This document shows, in pieces, positions 1-7,023 of a stretch of 8,234 bases of DNA. Position 1 is the first letter of the stretch; each line of letters opens with the position of its first letter. Made by a program: the position numbers and the translations under genes. Source of the DNA: Clostridia bacterium (GTDB lineage Bacteria > Bacillota > Clostridia > Oscillospirales > Oscillospiraceae); contig JAGKTU010000095.1 in NCBI GenBank assembly GCA_021153265.1, forward strand, positions 1-8,234, in the 5' to 3' direction. Below the pieces are notes generated by a model, which worked only from the letters and a program-made list of their open reading frames with translations, was not told the DNA's origin and made no database searches.

Positions 1-2
1 CC

Positions 3-455
3 GCAGTATTGACCAAAATCGATGGTGAATCCGATTCTTACCCCTCCCCCACCCCGATGAAGCTGCCCAAGGAATGGCTGGACTTTGCCAAGGATTTGGG
101 GATCCGCCTGCCTCCGGGGCGGCCTGTGACCTTCGGTCAGACCCTCTTTTGGGCGCCGGAGGGGATGCCCGATATTCAGAAATTGAAAGTGCTGCGCCCC
201 GGCTTGGAGCTGGGCGAAGTAAAAAAGGGACGGTTTGAGCCGGCTCACGCCCTGGCCCTGTGGCTGGGAAGCTGCAAAAACGAGCAGTCTTACCCCTCGG
301 ACAGCGACGAAATGCGCGCCTACATCCACGGCGACGTGGTTCCCTCCGACGTAAAAGGCTGGTGTCTGGTAAAAGCCGACGGCTACAGCATCGGCTGGGG
401 CAAAGGCGACGGACGCGTGCTGAAAAACCACTATCCCAAGGGTCTCAGACGATAA
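3..455 (+). CDS. rsmF: RsmF-like rRNA (cytosine-C5) methyltransferase, C-terminal part (partial at 5' edge)
   Basis: This is the last 150 codons of a gene that begins before the window: the frame is open to the first base, so the TTG at 9 is probably internal. The protein end reads GWCLVKADGYSIGWGKGDG followed by a VLKNHYPKGLR tail. That is the hallmark of the C-terminal RNA-binding (PUA-like) region of RsmF/NOP2/Sun family S-adenosylmethionine-dependent 16S rRNA m5C methyltransferases, where a small 'GWGK..G..KN.yPkgLR' block closes the protein. The middle part (TFGQTLFWAPEGMPDIQKLKVLRPGLELGEVKKGRFEPAHALAL, around 65-110 of the visible stretch) fits the same family. The Rossmann-fold catalytic domain with its two cysteines lies outside the window, so activity cannot be judged. 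Full-length relatives are about 450 residues. It stops at TAA 453-455. No terminator is visible before the murA promoter 29 bp downstream, so readthrough into murA is possible. The exact target cytosine is unknown. Confidence 0.85.
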   Translation, partial: AVLTKIDGESDSYPSPTPMKLPKEWLDFAKDLGIRLPPGRPVTFGQTLFWAPEGMPDIQKLKVLRPGLELGEVKKGRFEPAHALALWLGSCKNEQSYPSDSDEMRAYIHGDVVPSDVKGWCLVKADGYSIGWGKGDGRVLKNHYPKGLRR

Positions 456-483
456 TCCGCACCTGAACTCGGGGAATTTGGAC

Positions 484-512
484 TTTACATAATTCTATTC
501 CTGTGCTATACT
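484..512 (+). promoter_or_regulatory. murA promoter (sigma-A type, extended -10)
   Basis: The -35 box TTTACA (484-489) is separated by exactly 17 nt from the -10 box TATACT (507-512), which carries an upstream TG (504-505), giving an extended -10 (TG-C-TATACT). The predicted transcription start is near 519, leaving a leader of about 43 nt before the murA start codon. No riboswitch-like fold was apparent in that leader. Confidence 0.8.
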
Positions 513-545
513 AAACTTGCCTGTGTGCAACTGTGATACTTCAAC

Positions 546-564
546 AAGGAGAGGATTGTCCTTG
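546..564 (+). promoter_or_regulatory. murA ribosome binding site and TTG start
   Basis: AAGGAGAGG at 546-554 lies 7 nt before TTG 562-564. This fixes translation at the TTG. The frame also opens at an upstream TTG (517), but that would add 15 residues with no family counterpart, has no ribosome binding site, and sits almost on the predicted transcription start. Confidence 0.85.
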
Positions 565-1827
565 GCTCGATATGAAATTATTGGCGGCAACCCCCTAAAC
601 GGCACCGTCACCATCAGCGGCGCAAAAAACGCCGCCGTGGCGATTCTGCCTGCCGCCCTTCTCGTAGACGGCAAATGCCGCATTGAAAATGTGCCCGATA
701 TCTCCGATGTACGGCATCTGCTGAACATTTTGGCCGGTATGGGCGCGAAAATTGAAAAGCCCGAACCCGGCGTGGTAGAGATCGACAGCACCGGACTCGG
801 CTGCACCGAACCCGATCCCGCTCTGGTCAGAAAGATGCGCGCCAGCTACTATCTGATGGGTGTTCTGCTGGGTCGTTTCGGCAAAGCCCATGTGGCGCTG
901 CCCGGCGGCTGCAACTTCGCCGCCCGCCCCATCGACCAGCACATCAAGGGCTTCATGGCTCTGGGTGCCGATGTAGAGGAAACTGACGAATATGTGGATC
1001 TGCGCCCCGGCCCCGACGGCCTGCAGGGCAACCGGATCAGTCTGGATATGGCTTCCGTGGGTGCTACGGTGAACATCATGATCGCAGGCGTTCTGCTGCC
1101 CGGTCAGACCATCATCGAAAACGCCGCAAAAGAGCCCCACATCGTCGACCTTGCCAACTTCCTGAACACCATGGGCGCAAGAGTCTACGGTGCAGGTACG
1201 GATACCATCAAGATCCGCGGTGTGGAGAGCCTGAAGGGCGGCACTTATGCCATCATCCCCGACCAGATCGAGGCCGGTACTTATCTGGCGGCTGTCGCCG
1301 CTGCCGGCGGCAATGTTCTGGTTCAGAATGTGATCCCCAAGCACATGGAGTGCATCACCTCCAAGCTGGAGGAAATGGGCGCAAAGGTCATCAATTACGA
1401 TGACTCCATCCGGATCATGCAGTCCGGACGGCTGCGCCGCACCACCGTTAAGACCCGTCCCTACCCCGGTTTCCCCACGGATATGCAGGCGCAGATCTGC
1501 GTGTGCATGGCTCTGGCCAGCGGCGTGAGCCGGTTGACAGAGAGCGTGTATGAGACCCGTTTCTTCGGCTACTGCACAGAGTTGGAGAGCATGGGCGCCA
1601 ACATCCAGGTCAGCGGCAAGACCGCCACCGTGGTTGGTGTGGAGAATCTCTACGGTGCAACCGTCTGCGCCCATGACCTTCGGGCAGGCGCTGCTCTGGT
1701 CATTGCAGGTCTGTCCGCTCAAGGAACCACCTATGTGGAGGACATCCACTATGTGGAGCGCGGCTACGAGAACCTCATCGGCAAGCTCACCGCTCTGGGC
1801 GCTGAGATCCGTCGGTTGGAAGATTGA
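562..1827 (+). CDS. murA: UDP-N-acetylglucosamine 1-carboxyvinyltransferase MurA
   Basis: MurA transfers enolpyruvate from phosphoenolpyruvate to UDP-GlcNAc, the first committed cytosolic step of peptidoglycan synthesis. The 421-residue length matches the family (about 417-430). Visible active-site residues, with E. coli equivalents: K22-N23 in SGAKNAA (K22/N23), R93 in KMRAS (R91), C117 in PGGCNFAARPID (C115, the acid-base cysteine alkylated by fosfomycin), R122 (R120), D307 in YPGFPTDMQAQ (D305) and R400 in VERGYE (R397). All are intact, so the enzyme should be active and, having Cys and not Asp at 117, intrinsically fosfomycin-sensitive at target level. The fold is two inside-out alpha/beta domains. 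It has its own promoter and starts at TTG, which may moderate expression. It is followed by two hairpins and a convergent gene. Firmicutes often carry a second paralogue (MurZ/MurA2); which of the two this is cannot be told from the window. Confidence 0.97.
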   Translation: MARYEIIGGNPLNGTVTISGAKNAAVAILPAALLVDGKCRIENVPDISDVRHLLNILAGMGAKIEKPEPGVVEIDSTGLGCTEPDPALVRKMRASYYLMGVLLGRFGKAHVALPGGCNFAARPIDQHIKGFMALGADVEETDEYVDLRPGPDGLQGNRISLDMASVGATVNIMIAGVLLPGQTIIENAAKEPHIVDLANFLNTMGARVYGAGTDTIKIRGVESLKGGTYAIIPDQIEAGTYLAAVAAAGGNVLVQNVIPKHMECITSKLEEMGAKVINYDDSIRIMQSGRLRRTTVKTRPYPGFPTDMQAQICVCMALASGVSRLTESVYETRFFGYCTELESMGANIQVSGKTATVVGVENLYGATVCAHDLRAGAALVIAGLSAQGTTYVEDIHYVERGYENLIGKLTALGAEIRRLED

Positions 1828-1836
1828 TACGTGAAA

Positions 1837-1864
1837 ACGGCTCCGGAAGAAATTCCGGAGCCGT
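1837..1864 (+). terminator. Perfect 12-bp hairpin with GAAA tetraloop just after murA
   Basis: ACGGCTCCGGAA (1837-1848) pairs without mismatch with TTCCGGAGCCGT (1853-1864) around a GAAA (GNRA-class) loop. The downstream sequence attgtatttt is only moderately U-rich, so this may terminate weakly or act mainly as a 3'-end stabiliser. It starts 9 nt after the murA stop codon. Confidence 0.75.
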
Positions 1865-1886
1865 ATTGTATTTTCATGCCAATATC

Positions 1887-1920
1887 AAAAACAGAACTGC
1901 CTTTTGGCAGTTCTGTTTTT
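1887..1920. terminator. Bidirectional intrinsic terminator between murA and the M18 aminopeptidase gene
   Basis: A 15-bp perfect inverted repeat (1887-1901 with 1906-1920) surrounds a TTTT loop. It begins with AAAAA and ends with TTTTT, so each strand presents a GC-containing hairpin followed by a U run. It suits both the rightward murA transcript and the leftward aminopeptidase transcript, whose stop codon lies 54 bp away on the other side. Confidence 0.92.
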
Positions 1921-1973
1921 TAGCAAATCCTCCACGGGATTTTCCCATTGCAGCAGCCGGACGTTTTTGTCTG

Positions 1974-3254
1974 TTACTTCAGCGTGTATCCGGTATCGGT
2001 GGCTGTCAGGGTAGAACCATAGAAGGCAGCCATGGCCGTTTCCAGTGCGATGGCATCGCTGACAGCGCCGGTCTCATAGCAGCTGTGCATGGCAAGCTGG
2101 GCAAGGCCGATGTCCGCCGTGGGAACGGAAACATGGTGCAGGGAAATGTTGCCCAGGGTAGAGCCGCCTGGAATATCCGCCCGGTTGCAGTAGGTCTGGG
2201 TCTGCACGTCCGCCTTGGCGCAGACCTTGCGGAAGATGGCCGCGGCCACGCCGTCGGTGCAGTAGCGCTGGCTGGCATTGAATTTCAGCACCACGCCGCC
2301 ACCGGGCAGAGGTGCGTTGGCGGCATCGGACATCTCCGGGTGGTTCGGATGCAGGGCATGGCCGTTGTCCGCGGAGACCATGAAGGAATTGGCCAGCATC
2401 TGGTAGATATCCAGCTTCAGCACGCCGCAAATCCGGGTCAGCACACCCTCCAGCAGGTCGGATGCCGCACCCTGCACGGAGGAAGAGCCCACCTCCTCGC
2501 AGTCAAACACGCACAGCACGGGGATATTTTCGCTGTCCCCGGCGTTCAGGAAGCCCTGAGTGCAGCTCCAGGCGCACTCCAGATCGTCCAGCGCAGCGGA
2601 GGACAGATACTCCTCATCGATACCCCAAACAGAAGCCTTCTGCCGGATATACAGGTACAGGTCGTGGCCCAGAATCTTGCCGCCGGCTTCCTGTTCCAGC
2701 AGGGGCAGCAGCTTGCCCTTGGCATCCTTGCCGCCTAAGATCGGCAGGGTGTCCACGGCAGGATTCCACTTTTGATTGTCATTGGCGGAGCGGTTCATGT
2801 GGATGGCGAGGTTGGGGATCAGCAGCAGATCCCGGTCGATGTCCACAAGGCGGCTTTCTACGCCCTCTTCCGTCTCCACCATCACCCGTCCGGCGATGGA
2901 CAGGGGACGGTCCAGCCACGGGGCGATGAGCATACCGCCGTAGCGCTCCACCAGCACCTTGGTATAAGCACCTGCGGATTCAAAATTCTCCTTAACCTTG
3001 AAGCAGGGGCGATCCGAATGGCTGGCGCTCATCAGGAAGCCCTTGGGGCTGCCCTCCGGGATGCGGAACGCGATAACGGCAGTGCCGCCGCGAACCAGAT
3101 AATATTTGCCGCCGGGCATCAGTTCCCATGCTGCGCCCTCGGAAAGCCGGGTGTAGCCGGCTTTTTCCAAAGTGTCGGCGAGATATTCTGCGGCGTGATA
3201 GACACTGTGGGAAGCGTCCAGAAAATGAATCAAAGCCTGCGTCCGATTGTCCAT
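1974..3254 (-). CDS. apeB: M18 family zinc aminopeptidase (aspartyl aminopeptidase-like)
   Basis: This is a cytosolic di-zinc exopeptidase that removes N-terminal residues (often acidic ones in this family) from peptides; relatives form tetrahedral dodecamers. The 426-residue protein has no signal peptide. Family landmarks in order: H79 in SASHSDRP, the N160-P165 stretch NQKWNP with VDTLP, D223 in ALDDLECAW, the EE pair E253-E254 in CVFDCEEVGSSS, D296 in SADNGHALHPNHPEM, and H390 in LAMHSCYETGA after HHVSVPTADIGLAQ. These correspond to the conserved metal-binding and catalytic set His/Asp/Glu-Glu/Asp/His of M18 enzymes such as human DNPEP, so it looks active. The frame is open 45 bp further upstream, but AAGGAG lies 7 nt before the ATG at 3254, giving MDNRTQAL as the N-terminus. 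The next ATG two codons upstream lies almost against the Shine-Dalgarno. It is transcribed alone, divergently from the GH36 gene. Substrate preference is not readable from sequence. Confidence 0.95.
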   Translation of the reverse strand: MDNRTQALIHFLDASHSVYHAAEYLADTLEKAGYTRLSEGAAWELMPGGKYYLVRGGTAVIAFRIPEGSPKGFLMSASHSDRPCFKVKENFESAGAYTKVLVERYGGMLIAPWLDRPLSIAGRVMVETEEGVESRLVDIDRDLLLIPNLAIHMNRSANDNQKWNPAVDTLPILGGKDAKGKLLPLLEQEAGGKILGHDLYLYIRQKASVWGIDEEYLSSAALDDLECAWSCTQGFLNAGDSENIPVLCVFDCEEVGSSSVQGAASDLLEGVLTRICGVLKLDIYQMLANSFMVSADNGHALHPNHPEMSDAANAPLPGGGVVLKFNASQRYCTDGVAAAIFRKVCAKADVQTQTYCNRADIPGGSTLGNISLHHVSVPTADIGLAQLAMHSCYETGAVSDAIALETAMAAFYGSTLTATDTGYTLK

Positions 3255-3261
3255 ATGCATT

Positions 3262-3267
3262 CTCCTT
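3262..3267 (-). promoter_or_regulatory. Ribosome binding site that sets the aminopeptidase start
   Basis: On the minus strand this reads AAGGAG, 7 nt from the ATG at 3254-3252. Another in-frame ATG at 3260-3258 is only 1 nt from the motif and is too close to be used. Confidence 0.8.
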
Positions 3268-3289
3268 ATCTTTGGGTCTTTATGGATAT

Positions 3290-3318
3290 AGTATAACACA
3301 GTTTTGCCCGTTCGTCAC
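3290..3318 (-). promoter_or_regulatory. Aminopeptidase promoter (extended -10)
   Basis: Read on the minus strand: -35 GTGACG (3318-3313, four of six consensus bases), a 17-nt spacer, then -10 TATACT (3295-3290) preceded by TG-T, so an extended -10. The predicted start is near 3283, leaving a leader of about 29 nt. The -10 context CTGTG(C/T)TATACTA is nearly the same as that of murA. Confidence 0.7.
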
Positions 3319-3329
3319 CAAAAATCTCA

Positions 3330-3358
3330 TTGACAGGCTCAATTCCCCCGGATACAAT
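3330..3358 (+). promoter_or_regulatory. Alpha-galactosidase promoter (consensus -35)
   Basis: A perfect TTGACA (3330-3335), a 17-nt spacer and TACAAT (3353-3358) make a near-consensus sigma-A promoter. The predicted start is near 3365, giving a leader of only about 16 nt that consists almost wholly of the ribosome binding site GAGGTGAT (3368-3375). I see no cre-like site or clear repressor palindrome on it, so sugar control is not evident. Confidence 0.85.
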
Positions 3359-3380
3359 GGTATTTAAGAGGTGATTTACG

Positions 3381-5627
3381 ATGATTCTTTGTGAAAACAA
3401 CCTGTTTCTTCTGAAAAATGACAATCTTTCCTATATGCTCCGGGCAGACCACCGGGGAATCGTCCGCCACGTACATTTTGGCGAAAGCGTGCGCATGGAG
3501 GATGCCGAAGCCCTCGCCTGCCGTCCCGGTCTGGGCTGGGGCTCCAATGTGTTGCTGGAGGACAGCGACAGCGGCAGTTCCCTGAGCGATATTGCGCTGG
3601 AGTGGAGTGGCAGCGGCCGTGGCGACTACCGAGAAACGCCTCTGGAGATGGACGGACGGCCCACCGACTTCCGCTACGTCAGCTATGAGGTGGTGGAGGG
3701 CGCTGCGTCCATGGCATCCACCCTGCCCCAAGCCCACGGCGACTGCGAAACTTTGATTTTGACATTGGAGCAGCCGGGTCTGCGTCTGAAGCTGTATTAC
3801 AGTCTCTTCCCCACCGCCCTGACCCGTCGGGTGGTTCTGGAGAATATCGGCGACGAGAGCAGAACCATCCACAAAATCATGAGTTTCTGCATGGACATCC
3901 CCGGAAACTTTGAAATGACCAGCTTTGGCGGCGGCTGGAGCGCGGAAATGAACAAAACCGTGGCCAACGTGGGCTACGGTCGGGTGGTGAACGAAAGCGT
4001 CACCGGCGCATCCTCCAGCCGCAATAACCCCGGTTTCCTGCTCAGCGAGCCCGATGCCACGGAAAACTACGGCCACGTCTACGGCTTTAACCTCGTCTAC
4101 TCCGGCAACCATTACAGCGCTGCGCAGAACTGCATCCAAGGTCTGACCCGGGTGATGCAGGGCATCAATCCCAGCAACCTCCACAGGGAATTACAGCCCG
4201 GAGAGAAATTTGAGACCCCTGAGGCGGTGCTGTGCTGTTCTGACAGGGGCTTCGGCGGTCTGTCCCGGCAAATGCACACCTTCGTCAATGACCACATCAT
4301 CCCCCCGTACTGGCGGGGCCGCCCCCGTCCCGTGCTGTACAACAGCTGGGAAGGCTGCATGTTCAACTTCACCCAGCGGCGGCTGCTGGATTTGGCCGAC
4401 CGGGCCAAGGATTTGGGCTGTGAGCTGTTTGTGCTGGATGACGGCTGGTTCGGCAAGCGAAATGACGATTTTGCCGGTCTTGGCGACTACAACATCAACT
4501 ACAAGAAGCTCCCCGACGGCATTTCCGGCCTTGCCAAAAAGATTCAGGCCAAGGGACTACAGTTTGGTCTGTGGTTCGAGCCGGAGTCTGTCAATCCCGA
4601 CTCCGACCTCTACCGGGCACACCCGGACTGGGCGCTGACCGACGAATTCCCCGTCCTTTTGGGCCGGCATCAGCTGCTTCTCGACCTGCGGAAGAAGGAA
4701 GTCCGTGACTACATCGTCGAGCAGGTGGGTAATGTTCTGGACAGTGGCGCCATCTCCTACGTCAAGTGGGATATGAACCGCAATTCCATCGCCCTTGGTG
4801 CGGCTGCCCACGAATTTGTGCTGGGCGTGTACGATGTGCTGGATCGGATCTTCAGACCCCGTCCCGGCATCCTGCTGGAGGGTTGCTCCTCCGGCGGCAA
4901 CCGGTTTGATCTCGGCATGCTGTGCTACAGCCCCCAGATCTGGTGCAGCGATGATACCGACCCCATCCAGCGTTTGACCATTCAGGGTAACCTTTCCTAC
5001 CTCTATCCCCAGTCCAGTTTCGGCGCTCATGTCTCCGCCGCGCCCCACGCCCAGACCCTCCGCTCCACGCCCCTGTCCACCCGGGGCAATGTATCCTTCT
5101 TCGGTCAGCTGGGCTATGAACTGGATCTGAAACATCTGCTGCCGGTGGAGATCAAGGAAATCAAGGCGCAGACCACCTTCTACAAGAAATATCGGGAGGT
5201 CTTCCAGTACGGCGACTTCACCCGCACCAAAACCGGTTGGCAGGTCAGCCGGGGCAAAACAACCATCGCCGGCGTGTTCCACACCATCGTCCACGCCGCG
5301 CCTCCCTATGAGCAGCTCCGGGTGCCGGGACTTAAGAAGGATCAGCTGTATCACGTCATGTCCCTGCCCCAGTCCCTCCGGGTGGGACAGTTCGGTAGCC
5401 TCTTAAAGCATGTAGCCCCGGTGGAGGTCAATCCCCACGGCTTCCTGCTGGGCAAGATTGACAACCACTATCAGATGCCCGACGGAAACGAAGATCTGGT
5501 GGCCTCCGGTGCAGCATTGGCAGGTGGCATTCTGCTCAAGCCCCTGTTCCGCGGCACAGGCTACGATACCAACCAGCGGACACAGACGGACTTTGGCTCC
5601 AATGTGTATGTGATCGAGGAAATGTAA
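3381..5627 (+). CDS. Alpha-galactosidase, glycoside hydrolase family 36
   Basis: This enzyme hydrolyses terminal alpha-1,6-galactose from melibiose, raffinose-type oligosaccharides and possibly galactomannan fragments, with retention. The 748 residues match bacterial GH36 tetrameric enzymes (about 720-750), and the absence of a signal peptide implies cytosolic action on imported sugars. Architecture: N-terminal beta-supersandwich domain (about 1-310), (beta/alpha)8 catalytic barrel (about 315-640), C-terminal beta domain. Motifs: NSWE (321-324), LDDGWFGKRNDD with D353-D354, WFEPE (398-402), the nucleophile D464 in YVKWDMNRN, GCSSGGNRFD with C502 and R508, and the acid/base D524 in WCSDDTD. 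By my by-eye comparison, the segment after KWDMNRN is about 10 residues shorter than in Geobacillus AgaA-type enzymes. ATG 3381 has GAGGTGAT upstream (3368-3375). No transporter, regulator or galactose gene is adjacent, so the uptake route lies elsewhere. It is a single-gene unit closed by a strong terminator. Confidence 0.96.
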   Translation: MILCENNLFLLKNDNLSYMLRADHRGIVRHVHFGESVRMEDAEALACRPGLGWGSNVLLEDSDSGSSLSDIALEWSGSGRGDYRETPLEMDGRPTDFRYVSYEVVEGAASMASTLPQAHGDCETLILTLEQPGLRLKLYYSLFPTALTRRVVLENIGDESRTIHKIMSFCMDIPGNFEMTSFGGGWSAEMNKTVANVGYGRVVNESVTGASSSRNNPGFLLSEPDATENYGHVYGFNLVYSGNHYSAAQNCIQGLTRVMQGINPSNLHRELQPGEKFETPEAVLCCSDRGFGGLSRQMHTFVNDHIIPPYWRGRPRPVLYNSWEGCMFNFTQRRLLDLADRAKDLGCELFVLDDGWFGKRNDDFAGLGDYNINYKKLPDGISGLAKKIQAKGLQFGLWFEPESVNPDSDLYRAHPDWALTDEFPVLLGRHQLLLDLRKKEVRDYIVEQVGNVLDSGAISYVKWDMNRNSIALGAAAHEFVLGVYDVLDRIFRPRPGILLEGCSSGGNRFDLGMLCYSPQIWCSDDTDPIQRLTIQGNLSYLYPQSSFGAHVSAAPHAQTLRSTPLSTRGNVSFFGQLGYELDLKHLLPVEIKEIKAQTTFYKKYREVFQYGDFTRTKTGWQVSRGKTTIAGVFHTIVHAAPPYEQLRVPGLKKDQLYHVMSLPQSLRVGQFGSLLKHVAPVEVNPHGFLLGKIDNHYQMPDGNEDLVASGAALAGGILLKPLFRGTGYDTNQRTQTDFGSNVYVIEEM

Positions 5628-5631
5628 CGAA

Positions 5632-5666
5632 AACGACCCTGACAAAAGTCAGGGTCGTTCTTTTTT
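5632..5666 (+). terminator. Intrinsic terminator of the alpha-galactosidase gene
   Basis: A perfect 12-bp stem (AACGACCCTGAC at 5632-5643 with 5648-5659) and an AAAA loop are followed by C and six T (5661-5666). The stem starts 5 nt after the stop codon. The T run overlaps the stop codon of the convergent lipoprotein gene (5665-5667). On the minus strand only a short U run follows the stem, so it would be a weaker terminator for that gene. Confidence 0.93.
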
Positions 5667-6912
5667 AGGATGCCGGCAGATAGGTCTGATCTGCCCGGAA
5701 ATCGGGACAGGAGATCACCGCTTCGGTGTAGCGCCGGGGGTGTTGGCTGAAATGTTCATCCGCCGCAAGATCGAAGACAAAAACAGATGCGCCGTTCTCA
5801 TCCACGATTTTGATGGTGTCTGCGGTTGGTTGGGGGAATCGGAAATTCAGGGCAATTTGTGCAGAATTGGGATCTATGGGGTTCTCCGCCACGCCAAAGG
5901 CAATGACCGTACCGCCATGGATAAAGGTTCCCATATCGGAGTCCACTCCGGCATCGGAAGCTGGGTTGGCAGCGCAGACCACCGTGCCGCCCCGGATGAC
6001 GAGGAAGCCGTTGGAATCGATGCCGTCGCCCTCTTCACCCAGTCCTGCCAGAATGTGCAGGTTGCCATCTAAGATGGTGGTGACGGAAACGCCGTCTTCG
6101 TTGGTGTTGATTCCGTCGTTCTGAGCATAGATGGCGATGTCGCCGCCGCAGACGGTCAGGTGCAGTTCGGTATCCAGACCTTCGTTTTCAGCAAAAACCG
6201 TCAGCTTGCCCGGCCCGAAGACATTCATGGACATATAGGAATAAATGGCGGCATCCTGCTTCCACAGCTTCTTTTCCTTCTTTTTATCCTTGTAGATCTT
6301 GGCCACATAGCTGCCGGAGACGGTATTTTCGCCCCGGAGGATCAGATTCGCACCGGCGGATGCAGTATCCACATCCGGTTTGGCGGTATCTTTCGACGAG
6401 TCGCCGTCGCACTCGTAGACATTCAGGAACAGGATCGCAGGGGCAACGGTGCAGGTGATATCCGCATCCTCCAGAATCAGTTCCACCACCGCATTGGGGT
6501 CGTCGCAGGCATCGTCGCCCAGATCGATGCGGATCTGACCGGCAGAGAGTTTGCCGGTGACGAGATAGGCGCCCGGCTCGGTGATGTTCACCACGGTGTG
6601 GGCAGCGGCTTCCGCAGCGGTATGCTTATCCCGGTTGCCGCCTTCGCCATAGGGGCGACCGCTTTCGTAGGTATCCCGATCCTCGTAGTAGATGATGTCA
6701 TGGGAAAGGGTAACTGCATCTTCGGCTTCGCCGCTTACCCGGATGCCACTGTCCGACAGTTCGATCCGGGTCTGGCCGTCAAAACGGGAGTTGTAGGCGA
6801 TTTCACCGCTCTGCTGGGATATAAATCCCGGCTCCGTGGTGAGTGCCGGAACTTGGTCAGCGCAGCCGCAAAGCAGTGTGGCGCACAGAATCAAATATAG
6901 GAGTTTTTTCAT
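5665..6912 (-). CDS. Carbohydrate-binding domain-containing lipoprotein (Cthe_2159/DUF4353-like)
   Basis: This is a predicted surface lipoprotein of 415 residues. The N-terminus MKKLLYLILCATLLCGC is a short lipoprotein signal with lipobox LCGC and lipidated C17. The body is rich in short beta strands with recurring acidic turns of the type DGI(D/N)(S/T)N (about residues 244-326), the pattern of right-handed beta-helix proteins of the Cthe_2159/DUF4353 group. The founding Clostridium thermocellum member binds cellulose-type and polygalacturonic polymers and calcium; whether this one binds pectin, other glycans or only calcium is inference. A lysine-rich insert (KIYKDKKKEKKLWK, 205-218) interrupts the strand region just before the acidic turns. 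No catalytic motif is visible. The ATG at 6912 follows AGAAGG with 8 nt spacing. It is convergent with the GH36 gene and divergent from the next lipoprotein; I found no convincing promoter for it in the upstream gap. Confidence 0.8.
   Translation of the reverse strand: MKKLLYLILCATLLCGCADQVPALTTEPGFISQQSGEIAYNSRFDGQTRIELSDSGIRVSGEAEDAVTLSHDIIYYEDRDTYESGRPYGEGGNRDKHTAAEAAAHTVVNITEPGAYLVTGKLSAGQIRIDLGDDACDDPNAVVELILEDADITCTVAPAILFLNVYECDGDSSKDTAKPDVDTASAGANLILRGENTVSGSYVAKIYKDKKKEKKLWKQDAAIYSYMSMNVFGPGKLTVFAENEGLDTELHLTVCGGDIAIYAQNDGINTNEDGVSVTTILDGNLHILAGLGEEGDGIDSNGFLVIRGGTVVCAANPASDAGVDSDMGTFIHGGTVIAFGVAENPIDPNSAQIALNFRFPQPTADTIKIVDENGASVFVFDLAADEHFSQHPRRYTEAVISCPDFRADQTYLPAS
5935..6183 (-). 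repeat. Four degenerate acidic-turn repeats in the carbohydrate-binding lipoprotein
   Basis: Within residues 244-326 the turn recurs as EGLDTE (244), DGINTN (266), DGIDSN (296) and AGVDSD (321), spaced 22, 30 and 25 residues apart. Each lies before a beta strand of the type V-I-x-G-G-x-V. This suggests stacked coils of a beta-helix with carboxylate side chains aligned on one face, a plausible calcium-binding ladder. The repeat is at protein level; the DNA copies have diverged. Confidence 0.65.
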
Positions 6913-7023
6913 GAAAGATACCTTCTTTCCTATGGATTACCTTCCACATCCTAGATATTTTCGAAGTTTTTTGTTTTGGCAAACAGAGTGTCACTTTGGG
7001 ATGGAGACACAGTTGTGGAGAGA

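Noticed and set aside
595..1749. Long open frame (384 codons) antisense to murA
   Set aside because: It lies wholly opposite a certain murA gene. Its composition (His, Gly, Ala, Asp-rich) is typical of an antisense shadow of a GC-rich gene, and no ribosome binding site or domain is seen.
1925..1942. AAATCC/GGATTT small hairpin between the bidirectional terminator and the aminopeptidase stop
   Set aside because: A 6-bp AT-containing stem with a 6-nt loop and no following U run; the neighbouring 15-bp terminator explains the 3' ends better.
1824..2738. Rightward open frame of 304 codons starting at the murA stop
   Set aside because: It runs through both hairpins and then opposite the M18 aminopeptidase gene. 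The protein is low in recognisable motifs and the opposite strand encodes every conserved M18 residue.
3302..3323. TTTTG-N12-CAAAA interrupted dyad over the aminopeptidase -35 region, considered as an operator
   Set aside because: The half-sites are only 5 bp, A/T-rich and without inner symmetry; this is expected by chance.
3339..4184. Leftward frame of 281 codons opposite the start of the alpha-galactosidase gene
   Set aside because: Antisense shadow of a well-supported GH36 gene, with no start signals of its own. The same applies to the leftward frame at 4557-5354.
6160..6900. Rightward frame of 246 codons opposite the carbohydrate-binding lipoprotein
   Set aside because: The minus strand carries a signal peptide, a ribosome binding site and family motifs; the plus-strand frame has none.
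6913..7023. Search for a promoter of the leftward lipoprotein gene
   Set aside because: A TTGCCA-like -35 exists on the minus strand, but no acceptable -10 lies 16-18 nt from it, so no promoter was called.
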